Shown here: in pieces, positions 52,747 through 60,230 of the stretch
Layout of the letters: every line of letters starts with the position of its first letter
How positions within the stretch are numbered: position 1 is the stretch's first letter
Assembly (NCBI RefSeq): GCF_011089885.1
Contig: NZ_JAANBD010000028.1
Span: 124,001-188,000, forward strand
Reading direction: 5' to 3'
Source of the DNA: Thioalkalivibrio sp. XN279
Lineage (GTDB): Bacteria; Pseudomonadota; Gammaproteobacteria; Steroidobacterales; XN24
DNA: 64,000 nucleotides
Notes under the pieces: model-generated
What the model saw: only the letters and a program-made list of their open reading frames with translations
Databases searched by the model: none
Told to the model about the DNA's origin: nothing
Program-made: the position numbers and the translations under genes

Positions 52747-53754
52747 ATGGATTTCAAGGACTATTACGCCATCCTCGGGGTGAAGCGCGACGCCAGCGCG
52801 GACGAGATCAAGCGCGCTTACCGCAAGCTGGCGCGCAAGTACCACCCCGACGTCAGCAAGGAGCCAGACGCCGAGGCGCGCTTCAAGGAGGTCGGCGAGG
52901 CTTACGAGGTGCTGAAGGATCCCGAGAAGCGCGCGGCCTACGACCAGCTCGGCGCCGACTGGAAGGCCGGCCAGGAATTCCGTCCGCCGCCTGGCGACGG
53001 CGGGTTCTACTATCGCCGGGGCGGACCGGCCGGCGGCGCCGGCATGGGGGGCGCGGGCGAAGAGTTCGGCGGCTTCTCGGACTTCTTCGAAACCCTGTTC
53101 GGCCGCGGCGGCATGGCCGGCCGGGGCGGCGAGTTTCGTAGCGGCCCCGCGGGCGCCGGCCCCGGCGCCCGCCCGGGCGCTCAGGAGTTCCATTTCCGCC
53201 AGGCCGGACCCATGCGTGGCGAAGACCAGCATGCCCGGGTGCAGATCTCGCTCGAAGACGCCTATCACGGCGCCAGCCGCACGCTCGAACTGCGCGCACC
53301 TTCCGGAGGCAAGCGCAGCATCCGCGTCGCCATCCCGAAGGGCGTCACCGCCGGCCAGCGCATCCGCCTCGCCGGCCAGGGCATGCCGGGCGCCAACGGC
53401 GGTGCGGCCGGCGACCTGTTCCTAGAAGTGGCGTTCACGCCGCACCGGCTGTTCGAGCCGGACGGGCGCAACATCCTGCTGACGCTGCCGGTCACGCCGT
53501 GGGAGGCAGCGCTGGGCGAGACGGTCAGCGTGCCGACCCTGGGCGGCAAAGTGGAGCTGAAGATTCCGGCGGGATCGCAGTCGGGTCGGCGGCTGCGACT
53601 GAAGGGCCGCGGGCTGCCGGGCACCCCGCCTGGCGACCAGATCGTGACCCTGCGCATCGACACGCCGCCGGCCGACTCATCGTTCGCACGCACGCTCTAC
53701 GAGGAGATGGCCAGCAAGCTGCCGTTCAATCCGCGGCACGACCTGGAGAGCTGA
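52747..53754 (+). CDS. cbpA: DnaJ-like co-chaperone CbpA
   Basis: 335 aa class II Hsp40. J domain (residues 4-68) with the HPD motif at 33-35 (KYHPDVS), a Gly/Phe-rich region (about 80-150, [20 protein letters not shown]), and two C-terminal beta-sandwich substrate domains ([40 protein letters not shown]). No zinc finger, unlike DnaJ. It stimulates DnaK and can bind curved DNA. The ribosome site is poor and next to REP palindrome 2. cbpM follows 13 bases downstream. Confidence 0.94.
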   Translation: MDFKDYYAILGVKRDASADEIKRAYRKLARKYHPDVSKEPDAEARFKEVGEAYEVLKDPEKRAAYDQLGADWKAGQEFRPPPGDGGFYYRRGGPAGGAGMGGAGEEFGGFSDFFETLFGRGGMAGRGGEFRSGPAGAGPGARPGAQEFHFRQAGPMRGEDQHARVQISLEDAYHGASRTLELRAPSGGKRSIRVAIPKGVTAGQRIRLAGQGMPGANGGAAGDLFLEVAFTPHRLFEPDGRNILLTLPVTPWEAALGETVSVPTLGGKVELKIPAGSQSGRRLRLKGRGLPGTPPGDQIVTLRIDTPPADSSFARTLYEEMASKLPFNPRHDLES

Positions 53755-53767
53755 GGGAGGCCGAGCC

Positions 53768-54058
53768 ATGACACGCCAGGAACTCGAACTCATCATGGGC
53801 CAGCTGCTCGACGACACGCTCGAGCTCGAGCTCGAGGAATTGTGCCGCATGTGCCACGCCGACGAAGAGTTCGTGGTGGCGCTGGTGGCCGAGGGCGTGA
53901 TCGAGCCGCACGGCGCGAGCCGCACCGAGTGGCGCTTCACCGGCCGCAGCGTGCGCCGCACCCAGGTGGCGCTGCGGCTGCATCGCGACCTCGACATCAA
54001 CCTGCCCGGGGTGGCGCTGGCACTGGACCTGCTCGAGGAGATCCAGCGCCAGCGCTGA
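53768..54058 (+). CDS. cbpM: CbpA modulator CbpM (MerR-like fold)
   Basis: 96 aa protein that inhibits CbpA by binding its J domain. Helix-rich N-terminus TLELELEELCRMCHADEEFV, then LVAEGVIEPHGASRTEWRFT and VRRTQVALRLHRDLDINLPG, then VALALDLLEEI, which is the CbpM pattern. GGGAGG stands before the ATG. Paired with cbpA in its usual order. Confidence 0.9.
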   Translation: MTRQELELIMGQLLDDTLELELEELCRMCHADEEFVVALVAEGVIEPHGASRTEWRFTGRSVRRTQVALRLHRDLDINLPGVALALDLLEEIQRQR

Positions 54059-54121
54059 CGGAACCGGCCCTGCGCAGGGACGATCAGGACGGCAGGCGGC
54101 GTGACCTTACCTGCCCGAGAA

Positions 54122-54946
54122 TCACCTGGAAGCAAGCCAGCGCACACCTTCTTCGAGCGTGATCGCGAGCGCCTCGTTGCGGGTCACGGCTGCCATGAAC
54201 TCCGTTTGTCGCAGGATGTCGTACCCATATGTCCTGTCCCTCATCTTCTCTTCAAGGAACAACAACAATTGAGGCAGGTCCTGCCGGTTGTGATGCAGCC
54301 ATTGCCACAACGCCTCTGAGAGCACATGCAACCCGGCCAATCCGCCGTGCTGATATGGACTCAGCAACGGTTCAATGACCGCGATCTCTTCCGGGCATGC
54401 GGCCAGCTGGCGGCCAATCTCTTCACGACACGCTTCCCTCTCGGGCACGTTCTCGGCGAACTGCCCAAGAACAAGCTGTTCGGACCTGGCGCAGCAGGCA
54501 ATGAAGCTCGTCATGGTCAATCCGGCATGAAACGACGCGTAATGACGGTATTCATCCTGCAGGCGCTCTTCGAGCGACGCCTCGAAGTCCTCCATCTCGG
54601 CACAAAATACACACTCGATTTTCCGTACCAGTCCGGCCGCACGAAGTGCCTGCGCAAACGACCGGCCCCCGGCCAGGCTGCCGTCGTCCCTGATCACGAA
54701 CCTGATATGCTCGCGCTCCGCCAACGCGAGCTCAGAATCCGTCGGCTCCAGGCCGTCGACAGCTTCAAGGCGATCCAGGACATCCGGTTCACGTGCCCAC
54801 GATGCCAGGGCCTGGGCGTCGCGCGTGAGAATCGTCTCCAGGCATTCGGGCGACGAGATGACCTCCTTCACGACAGCGATCGAGGCTGTCGCCTCATAGA
54901 GCGATCGGTCATACCAGCGTTCCATCATAGGATGGGGTTTGTTCAT
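54122..54946 (-). CDS. Conserved-looking hypothetical protein, helical, Cys-containing
   Basis: 274 aa protein not recognised. It is predicted soluble and mostly helical, with acidic character. Features seen are a central cluster with His and Cys (CVFCAEMEDFEASLEERL, YRHYASFHAGLTMTSFIACC) and later LLSPYQHGGLAGLHVLSEAL. No signal peptide or membrane segment. The codon use and GC content match neighbouring housekeeping genes, so the frame is probably real. It converges with cbpM. The Glu/His/Cys cluster could bind a metal or haem, but this is speculation. Confidence 0.6.
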   Translation of the reverse strand: MNKPHPMMERWYDRSLYEATASIAVVKEVISSPECLETILTRDAQALASWAREPDVLDRLEAVDGLEPTDSELALAEREHIRFVIRDDGSLAGGRSFAQALRAAGLVRKIECVFCAEMEDFEASLEERLQDEYRHYASFHAGLTMTSFIACCARSEQLVLGQFAENVPEREACREEIGRQLAACPEEIAVIEPLLSPYQHGGLAGLHVLSEALWQWLHHNRQDLPQLLLFLEEKMRDRTYGYDILRQTEFMAAVTRNEALAITLEEGVRWLASR

Positions 54947-55138
54947 TAGTGTTTCCTCTGATAAGGCTCATGTGCGCCGGGCAACTGCGCCGCGGCAAGT
55001 CCACGGGCACACATGTTGAAGGTTGCCAAGGCCCCTGACAGGCCGATAAACGGCACTTTTTGCAGGATTACCGGGGTATTGCCGGCATCGGGGGCAACGG
55101 CGCCACCCCGGGGCGGGATCAAGGCGCCTGTCGGTCCG

Positions 55139-55891
55139 TCACACCGCCGGCGAAGGCAGTCGCCCGTGAACCAGGAAGGTCTCGCGCGGGAACTCGCGCG
55201 TGGTACCGGTAGCGACGTTGAAAAAGACGACGCGGTCGGCGCCTGTCCGGCAGGCCCACTCATCCCGGCCGAGGATCCTGTCGCGGGGGATTAGGGCCTC
55301 AGGTGAGAACAGCCCGATATTGAGGCCCTTGACCGGGTCCCTGGCGGACAGGTACTCGAATGCTGCGACGCCGGCTGTCCGCATGGCGCGCCCGAGTGCC
55401 TGGGTTTCGCGATAATCCGCGGGATCGCGCAGCACCTTCTCGTAGGCCGAGAACGGTGGGTGCTGCATGCGGAGGCCATGCGACGTGTCGTAACCCGCCT
55501 GGAAGATCGTGTGCTGGGTGACAAGCTCGCTGCGCGGCGGTTGCACCATCCCCGACCAGAACCAGAAACGATAGAAAGCCGCCTCGGCCAGGACGGTGCG
55601 CTCCTCGCGGGAGCCGTAGAAAATGGACGGCTGAAAACGCGTGCCGAAGCGCGAGCCGTGCCGCAGGGGCGGATATCGGAACGGGGTATGCAAGAGGTAC
55701 GGCATGCCTTCCGTGCCCGGGCGCGGTGGCGGCTTAGATCGCTCGAGCAGTTCTTCCAGCACGGCCTGTTCGGCCGCAGAGTCGACAATGCTGTTGGTCG
55801 CCACCTGCTCCTGGCTCTCCACCAGGCGCCGCAAAGTGCCCTGGAGACGCGAGACCGGCGCCGGAAGGCAAGCCTCCCAGATTCGGCTCAC
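55139..55891 (-). CDS. RES-domain toxin
   Basis: 250 aa RES-family protein. The family destroys NAD+ (phosphorolysis) and stops growth. The domain covers about residues 75-235, with RYPPLRHGSRFGTRFQPSIF then YGSREERTVLAEAAFYRFWF, including the conserved R, Y and E residues, and the later QHPPFSAYEKVLRDPADYRE and FNVATGTTREFPRETFLVHG. The start overlaps the antitoxin stop by 4 bases. The first ~70 residues precede the family's usual start. Confidence 0.82.
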   Translation of the reverse strand: MSRIWEACLPAPVSRLQGTLRRLVESQEQVATNSIVDSAAEQAVLEELLERSKPPPRPGTEGMPYLLHTPFRYPPLRHGSRFGTRFQPSIFYGSREERTVLAEAAFYRFWFWSGMVQPPRSELVTQHTIFQAGYDTSHGLRMQHPPFSAYEKVLRDPADYRETQALGRAMRTAGVAAFEYLSARDPVKGLNIGLFSPEALIPRDRILGRDEWACRTGADRVVFFNVATGTTREFPRETFLVHGRLPSPAV

Positions 55892-56247
55892 GACTTGCCG
55901 CGTGCCGCGTCGAGGTACTCGGCGACCATCACCAGTCCCTGAACTTCCTTGACCTGTTCACGCGGTTTGCCGCCGGTGTGCAGGTTCGGCGTCGCCATCC
56001 AGTGCCGCATCGCCGCCGGCTCCCCGCCGGTCAAAACGAACAGGCTGCGGTAACAGCGGATAAGAAGAGCTGCGAGTTCGCCGGGCTTGGACCCTGGATC
56101 GATCGGGCGCACGAGCGATGAGCGCGCCCGCCCGATCACGGCGCCAAGCTCAGCCTGGCTCAGCCCGAGGGCTTCGCCGGCGTTGCGCACGGCCTTGGCC
56201 AGCACGACGCCGGCTGCCGGTTTGACGGCTTGTATGGTTGCGCCCAT
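55888..56247 (-). CDS. Xre/MbcA/ParS-type antitoxin partner of RES toxin
   Basis: 119 aa antitoxin. N-terminal Xre-like helix-turn-helix (VLAKAVRNAGEALGLSQAEL, GAVIGRARSSLVR) followed by the toxin-binding DUF2384 part (ELAALLIRCYRSLFVLTGGE then PAAMRHWMATPNLHTGGKP). It would neutralise the RES protein and repress its own promoter. The frame extends to 56283, but ATG 56247 is preceded by GGAG at 8-11 bases and matches where homology begins. The upstream 80 bases are AT-rich, a likely promoter/operator. Confidence 0.83.
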   Translation of the reverse strand: MGATIQAVKPAAGVVLAKAVRNAGEALGLSQAELGAVIGRARSSLVRPIDPGSKPGELAALLIRCYRSLFVLTGGEPAAMRHWMATPNLHTGGKPREQVKEVQGLVMVAEYLDAARGKS

Positions 56248-56358
56248 TCGAATGGTCTCCGGTAGATCCTTTCCTGACCACAAAATGTAGCATATGAGAC
56301 TATTTTATTTAATATGCTCTATTTCGGCACAATGATCGGATATCCGTTTGCCGTTAAC

Positions 56359-56372
56359 GGGGTCTGACCCCC
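56359..56372. repeat. REP-like palindrome 3
   Basis: ACGGGGTCTGACCCCCGTAAG, core 56359-56372, 12 bases beyond the stop of the MATE gene. It could help protect or terminate that transcript. Confidence 0.8.
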
Positions 56373-56383
56373 GTAAGTGTTTG

Positions 56384-57739
56384 TTAAACCTTGATTCCGG
56401 CCCAGCCGCGCCGCATCCAGAACCAGGTGAACACCCCCGCCATGCCGGCGCGGTAGCCGACCTGCAGGCACCAGATCACGGCCAGTCCGAACCCGAGCAC
56501 CGGGCCGACCAGGTAGGCGAGCGGCAGGAACAGCCCCCACTGCGCGAGCACCGCCACCTTCATCACGCGCTTGTTGTCGCCGGCGCCGAGCAGGTTGTGC
56601 ATCATCACCATGCCCAGCCCCTCCACCGCCATACCGAGACCGACCAGGCGCATCGGGAACGTCGCCACGGCCATGGTCTCAGGATCGTGGATGAAGATGC
56701 CGAGCAGCAGCTCCGGCCAGATCGCGCCGGGCAGGCCCAGCAGCGCCAGGCCGATCATGCCGATGCGTGCGACCTCCCAGCCCCAGCGCGCCGCGTCCTC
56801 CGGATCGTTGCGACCGAGCGCCTGGCTCACCAGCGTGGACGCCGCGAGGCCGAGGCCGAGCCCCGGCAGCAAGGCCACGAGCGTGAGGTTCAGGATCACG
56901 GTCGCGGCCGCCATGTCGCGCGTGCCGACCTGGCCGATGATCCAGAACGTCAGCACGAAGCCGGTGGAGAAGAACAGCTGCTGGATGCCGGTCGGGAGTG
57001 AGAGGCGCAGCAGGGTGGCGACATGGGCGCGGCTCGGCGCGCGTTGCAGGAAGCTGGCTTCGCGCGCGTGGCGGAAGCCGAGGAAGATGTAGATGCTGAA
57101 GCCCACGACGGTGGACAGCGCCGAGGCGATGCCGGCGCCCTGCACGCCCAGCGCCGGCGCGCCGAGGTTGCCGAAAATCAGCACCCAGTTGAGGAAGATG
57201 TTGCTGGCGTGCATGACGATGAGCGTGCTCATGTACAGCCGCGGCAGGTCGATGCCGTTCCAGTAGCCGCGGAAAGCGAAATTCGCGCCCATGAAGAACA
57301 TGGCGAGCACGCGGGCCTGGAGGTACGGCACGCCCTGAGCGATCACCTCGGGGTCGCTGTTGAGATACGGGTAGATCGCCGGGATGGCCCAGTAGAGGAT
57401 CGCGGCGAGCGGCGGCGCGACGCACAACAGCACCAGCAAGCCGCCGTTGAGCGCGACCGCCGTCTGGTCGTACGCGCCCTCGCCCTTACGGCGCGCCGCG
57501 ATGGTCTGCACGCCGGTGGACAGTCCGAGCAGCAGGGCCATGAACATGAAGTTGGCGAAACCGCCGAGGCCGACCGCGCCCAGGGCGGCATCGCCGAGCG
57601 TGCCGACCATGGCGGTGTCGACCAGGTTCATGATGTTCTGCGACACCATGCCGCCAATGATCGGCAGCGCCAGCAGCAGGATCCGCCTCCCCCGTGGCGT
57701 CCCCAGGGGGTCTGACCCCCGTAACCCTATGTTCTGCAA
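56384..57739 (-). CDS. MATE-family multidrug/polyspecific exporter
   Basis: 451 aa MATE transporter with about twelve membrane helices in two halves. First helix RILLLALPIIGGMVSQNIMN then LVDTAMVGTLGDAAL; the second half has LRLSLPTGIQQLFFSTGFV and LPGLGLGLAASTLVSQALGR. It exports cationic compounds using Na+ or H+. The annotated N-terminus MQNIGLRGSDPLGTPRG is encoded by a REP palindrome (57706-57720), so the repeat either lies in the coding start or the true start is a non-ATG codon after it. The gene is bracketed by REP copies at both ends. Confidence 0.88.
   Translation of the reverse strand: MQNIGLRGSDPLGTPRGRRILLLALPIIGGMVSQNIMNLVDTAMVGTLGDAALGAVGLGGFANFMFMALLLGLSTGVQTIAARRKGEGAYDQTAVALNGGLLVLLCVAPPLAAILYWAIPAIYPYLNSDPEVIAQGVPYLQARVLAMFFMGANFAFRGYWNGIDLPRLYMSTLIVMHASNIFLNWVLIFGNLGAPALGVQGAGIASALSTVVGFSIYIFLGFRHAREASFLQRAPSRAHVATLLRLSLPTGIQQLFFSTGFVLTFWIIGQVGTRDMAAATVILNLTLVALLPGLGLGLAASTLVSQALGRNDPEDAARWGWEVARIGMIGLALLGLPGAIWPELLLGIFIHDPETMAVATFPMRLVGLGMAVEGLGMVMMHNLLGAGDNKRVMKVAVLAQWGLFLPLAYLVGPVLGFGLAVIWCLQVGYRAGMAGVFTWFWMRRGWAGIKV
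57706..57720. repeat. REP-like palindrome 4 at the MATE gene start
   Basis: GGGGGTCTGACCCCC followed by GTAAC, lying within the first codons of the MATE frame (encoding GSDP on the minus strand). Confidence 0.8.
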
Positions 57740-57870
57740 TTATTTTCTCGTTTTGAGGACTGACGATCGGGCCCTGCGTGGCCCAGCGTCGTTAAAGATT
57801 TAGCCAGTAAGGCGAAGTGTGTCAGGAATCGTCGGCCCTGGCACCGCTGGAGCTTCCCCGCGGCAGTAAC

Positions 57871-57884
57871 GGGGTCTGACCCCC
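57871..57884. repeat. REP-like palindrome 5
   Basis: ACGGGGTCTGACCCCCG. With palindrome 6 in opposite orientation it encloses about 210 bases with no credible gene. Confidence 0.8.
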
Positions 57885-58024
57885 GAAAGATATTGATTTT
57901 ATTGGGGAGAGCAAATTAACCGCGCACCGCAGGAACTTTTTCAGCAGCGCTGAATCTATTTTCCGCGTACGGAGCGAATCCCCAAACGTTCCCCAAAATG
58001 CGTGTTCCCCCCACGCGACCCCTA

Positions 58025-58065
58025 CGGCCCCGGCGTCCAGGATGGACGACCGGGGCCGAATTTTT
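58025..58065 (+). terminator. Strong hairpin followed by a T run
   Basis: CGGCCCCGGCGTCC pairs with GGACGACCGGGGCCG (one bulged A) across a five-base loop, then AATTTTTC. It looks like an intrinsic terminator on the plus strand, but no plus-strand gene ends upstream within the REP-bounded segment. It may end an unannotated small transcript or be part of the repeat unit itself. Confidence 0.6.
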
Positions 58066-58093
58066 CTGGGCCCACCATAGATCAGTACCTTAC

Positions 58094-58107
58094 GGGGGTC
58101 AGACCCC
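58094..58107. repeat. REP-like palindrome 6
   Basis: TTACGGGGGTCAGACCCCGTTCG, inverted relative to palindrome 5; it precedes the Fur-like site and bfd. Confidence 0.8.
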
Positions 58108-58132
58108 GTTCGGGGCGCATAAGTATTGTCCG

Positions 58133-58153
58133 TATTGACAATCATTCGCATTA
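58133..58153. promoter_or_regulatory. Fur-box-like site ahead of bfd
   Basis: TATTGACAATCATTCGCATT resembles the Fur operator (on the minus strand AATGCGAATGATTGTCAATA). It lies 40-60 bases before the bfd start. Iron-repressed control is usual for bfd. Called by eye, not scored. Confidence 0.55.
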
Positions 58154-58192
58154 GCAGTCATAGTTCACCCCAGCTCGAGGAGGTGAACCAAC

Positions 58193-58408
58193 ATGTACGT
58201 CTGCATCTGCAAGCGCATCACCGACAGCCAGATCCATGAAGCCATCGGGCGCGGCGCGCGCAAGCTCGAGGACCTGAGCCGCGAACTCGGCGTCGCCACC
58301 GGCTGCGGCCAGTGCGCCTGCTTCGCCACCGAGCTGCTCGACGGCGCCCCGGCCGCTTCGGGCGCCAACAGGGCCTTCTGCGAGCCCGTCCACCCCGACG
58401 CCGCCTGA
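58193..58408 (+). CDS. bfd: Bacterioferritin-associated [2Fe-2S] ferredoxin
   Basis: 71 aa Bfd-like protein. The four cluster cysteines follow the family pattern: C4 and C6 ([11 protein letters not shown]), then two in TGCGQCACF separated by two residues, with an additional Cys after them. Bfd reduces the bacterioferritin core so that iron is released when it is scarce. GGAGGTG precedes the ATG at a good distance. bfr lies 118 bases downstream with a REP palindrome between, which may make the ratio of the two proteins differ. Confidence 0.9.
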   Translation: MYVCICKRITDSQIHEAIGRGARKLEDLSRELGVATGCGQCACFATELLDGAPAASGANRAFCEPVHPDAA

Positions 58409-58423
58409 CGCGTTGCAACAAAC

Positions 58424-58436
58424 GGGGTCAGACCCC
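58424..58436. repeat. REP-like palindrome 7 between bfd and bfr
   Basis: ACGGGGTCAGACCCCGATC, 15 bases past the bfd stop and about 90 before the bfr start. Confidence 0.8.
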
Positions 58437-58525
58437 GATCGCTCCTCCCCCAAAATTTGGGGCCGGCCGCCGCCGGTGCGTATAATCCTGCGTCCTGCAC
58501 GCACCCAACCCGAGGAGACTCCGGC

Positions 58526-58993
58526 ATGAAGGGCGACCCCAAGGTCATCGAGCATCTCAACAAGGTCCTGAAGAACGAACTCACCGCGATCAACCAGTAC
58601 TTCCTGCATTCCCGCATGCTGAAGGACTGGGGCCTCGAGAAACTCGCCGAGAAAGAGTTCGAGGAATCCGTCGACGAGATGAAGCATGCCGACGAGCTGA
58701 CGCAGCGCATCCTGTTCCTCGAGGGCCTGCCCAACCTGCAGGACCTCGGCAAGCTGATGATCGGCGAGAACGTCAAGGAAATCCTGACGGCCGACCTCGG
58801 CATGGAAAACAAGGCCATCCCCGACCTGCGCGACGCCATCGCCTATTGCGAGTCGGTCGGCGACTACGTCAGCCGCCAGCTGTTCCGCGAAATCCTCTCC
58901 TCCGAGGAAGAGCACGTCGACTGGCTGGAGACCCAGCTCAGCCTGCTTGAGAAGATGGGCCTGGAGAATTACGTCCAGTCCGCCGCTTCCTGA
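58526..58993 (+). CDS. bfr: Bacterioferritin
   Basis: 155 aa haem-containing iron storage protein. N-terminus [20 protein letters not shown] then [11 protein letters not shown] with a ferroxidase Glu, M52 in [12 protein letters not shown] (the haem-ligand methionine in Escherichia coli numbering), then [20 protein letters not shown] and [20 protein letters not shown] with further ferroxidase residues. Start at 58526 is chosen because GAGGAGA precedes it and all family members begin MKGD; the open frame is longer upstream. It stores iron as a 24-mer shell. Confidence 0.95.
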   Translation: MKGDPKVIEHLNKVLKNELTAINQYFLHSRMLKDWGLEKLAEKEFEESVDEMKHADELTQRILFLEGLPNLQDLGKLMIGENVKEILTADLGMENKAIPDLRDAIAYCESVGDYVSRQLFREILSSEEEHVDWLETQLSLLEKMGLENYVQSAAS

Positions 58994-59072
58994 CGGCCTC
59001 GTCCAGGCGGGCCGAATCCAGATACGCAAGACCCCCGAACTTTCATACAATTAACTTGTCACTGAAATTGCC

Positions 59073-59097
59073 GGCCGGTGTGCAGCGCACGCCGGCC
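59073..59097 (+). terminator. Hairpin after bfr, probable terminator
   Basis: GGCCGGTGTGC pairs with GCACGCCGGCC (one mismatch) around a three-base loop, followed by CGCTTCTTCT. Lies 80 bases after bfr and 28 before the RND adaptor start, so it could end the bfd-bfr transcript. Confidence 0.5.
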
Positions 59098-59124
59098 CGC
59101 TTCTTCTAATCCGGGGTCAAGGCC

Positions 59125-60204
59125 TTGCAAAAAACAATCACCACGCTCGTCGTGCTGGCCGCAGCGGCGCTGGCTGCATACATCTGGTTTGCCGGCGGTG
59201 ACGACGGCGCGCCCGCCCGCCAGGGCATGAACCCGGAAGACCGCCCGCCCGTGGCGGTCGTCACCACCGTCGCCAAGTCCCGCGCGCTGGTGGACGAGGT
59301 CGAAGCGCTGGGCACGACCCGTGCCCGCGAGGCCGTGGAGATCACTTCGCGCATTTCCAGCGTCATTACCGCGATCAACTTCCGCGAAGGCGAGACGGTC
59401 GAGGCCGGCACCATCCTGGTCGAACTGGACAACGCCGAGGAGCGTGCCGCCCTGGCCGAGGCCGAGGCGCGCGTCATCGACAGCCGCGCCCAGTTTCGCC
59501 GCGCGCGCGAGCTGCTCGCCTCGAAGACCGTGTCCGAGTCCCAGGTCACCCAGCTCGAGGCGACCATGAACGCCGACGAGGCGCGCCTGCGCGCGGCCCA
59601 GGCCCGCCTCGAGCAGACGCTCATCCGCGCGCCCTTCGCCGGCCGCGTCGGCCTGCGCCAGGTGAGCCCCGGCAGCCTGGTGAACCCGACCATCGCGATC
59701 ACCACCCTGGACGACGTCTCCAGCGTGCGCCTCGACTTCACCGTGCCCGAGACCTTCCTCGGCGTGCTCGCCACCGGCCAGCGCATCGCGGCGCGCAGCG
59801 TGGCCTTCGAGGACCGACTGTTCCAGGGCGAAGTGCGCACCATTAACACCCGCGTCGATCCCGTGACGCGCGCCGTCACCATCCGCGCCGACCTGCCCAA
59901 CGACGACGGGCTGCTCAAGCCCGGCATGTTCCTCACCGTGCGCCTCGCGGGCCAGTCGCGCGAGCGCGTGGTGATTCCCGAAGCTGCGCTGGTGCCCGAG
60001 GGCGACCGCCAGAATGTCTACCTGGTGCGCGACGGGCGCGCCTGGCGCACCGAGGTGTCGGTGGGCAGGCGCCTGCCGGGCGAGGTGGAGATCCTCGACG
60101 GGGTGCGCGCCGGCGACGAGATCGTCGTCGAGGGCACGCAGAAAGTGGCCAACGGCGGCCGCGTCACCAGCGCCGAGCCGATCGCCGTGCTCGGTCGCTC
60201 CTGA
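59125..60204 (+). CDS. RND efflux periplasmic adaptor protein
   Basis: 359 aa membrane fusion protein. N-terminal membrane/signal segment (TITTLVVLAAAALAAYIWFA), lipoyl/barrel-sandwich halves (EITSRISSVITAINFREGET and TLIRAPFAGRVGLRQVSPGS), a short alpha-hairpin (about 108-150), and beta-barrel and membrane-proximal domains. TTG at 59125 is the only early start in frame. The RND pump gene begins 26 bases downstream. No outer-membrane factor gene follows, so the pair must use a TolC-like protein encoded elsewhere. Confidence 0.92.
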   Translation: MQKTITTLVVLAAAALAAYIWFAGGDDGAPARQGMNPEDRPPVAVVTTVAKSRALVDEVEALGTTRAREAVEITSRISSVITAINFREGETVEAGTILVELDNAEERAALAEAEARVIDSRAQFRRARELLASKTVSESQVTQLEATMNADEARLRAAQARLEQTLIRAPFAGRVGLRQVSPGSLVNPTIAITTLDDVSSVRLDFTVPETFLGVLATGQRIAARSVAFEDRLFQGEVRTINTRVDPVTRAVTIRADLPNDDGLLKPGMFLTVRLAGQSRERVVIPEAALVPEGDRQNVYLVRDGRAWRTEVSVGRRLPGEVEILDGVRAGDEIVVEGTQKVANGGRVTSAEPIAVLGRS

Positions 60205-60230
60205 CGCCGCGCCGACCCGGGACCGCCACC

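Noticed and set aside
57822-58151. A 109-codon minus-strand frame through REP palindromes 5 and 6
   Set aside because: It consists of REP-derived GSDPRK-type residues and hairpin sequence without domain features; also crosses the Fur-like site.
52374-58436. REP palindromes as a CRISPR array
   Set aside because: The copies are short palindromes at irregular distances with genes between them, and no cas genes are present.
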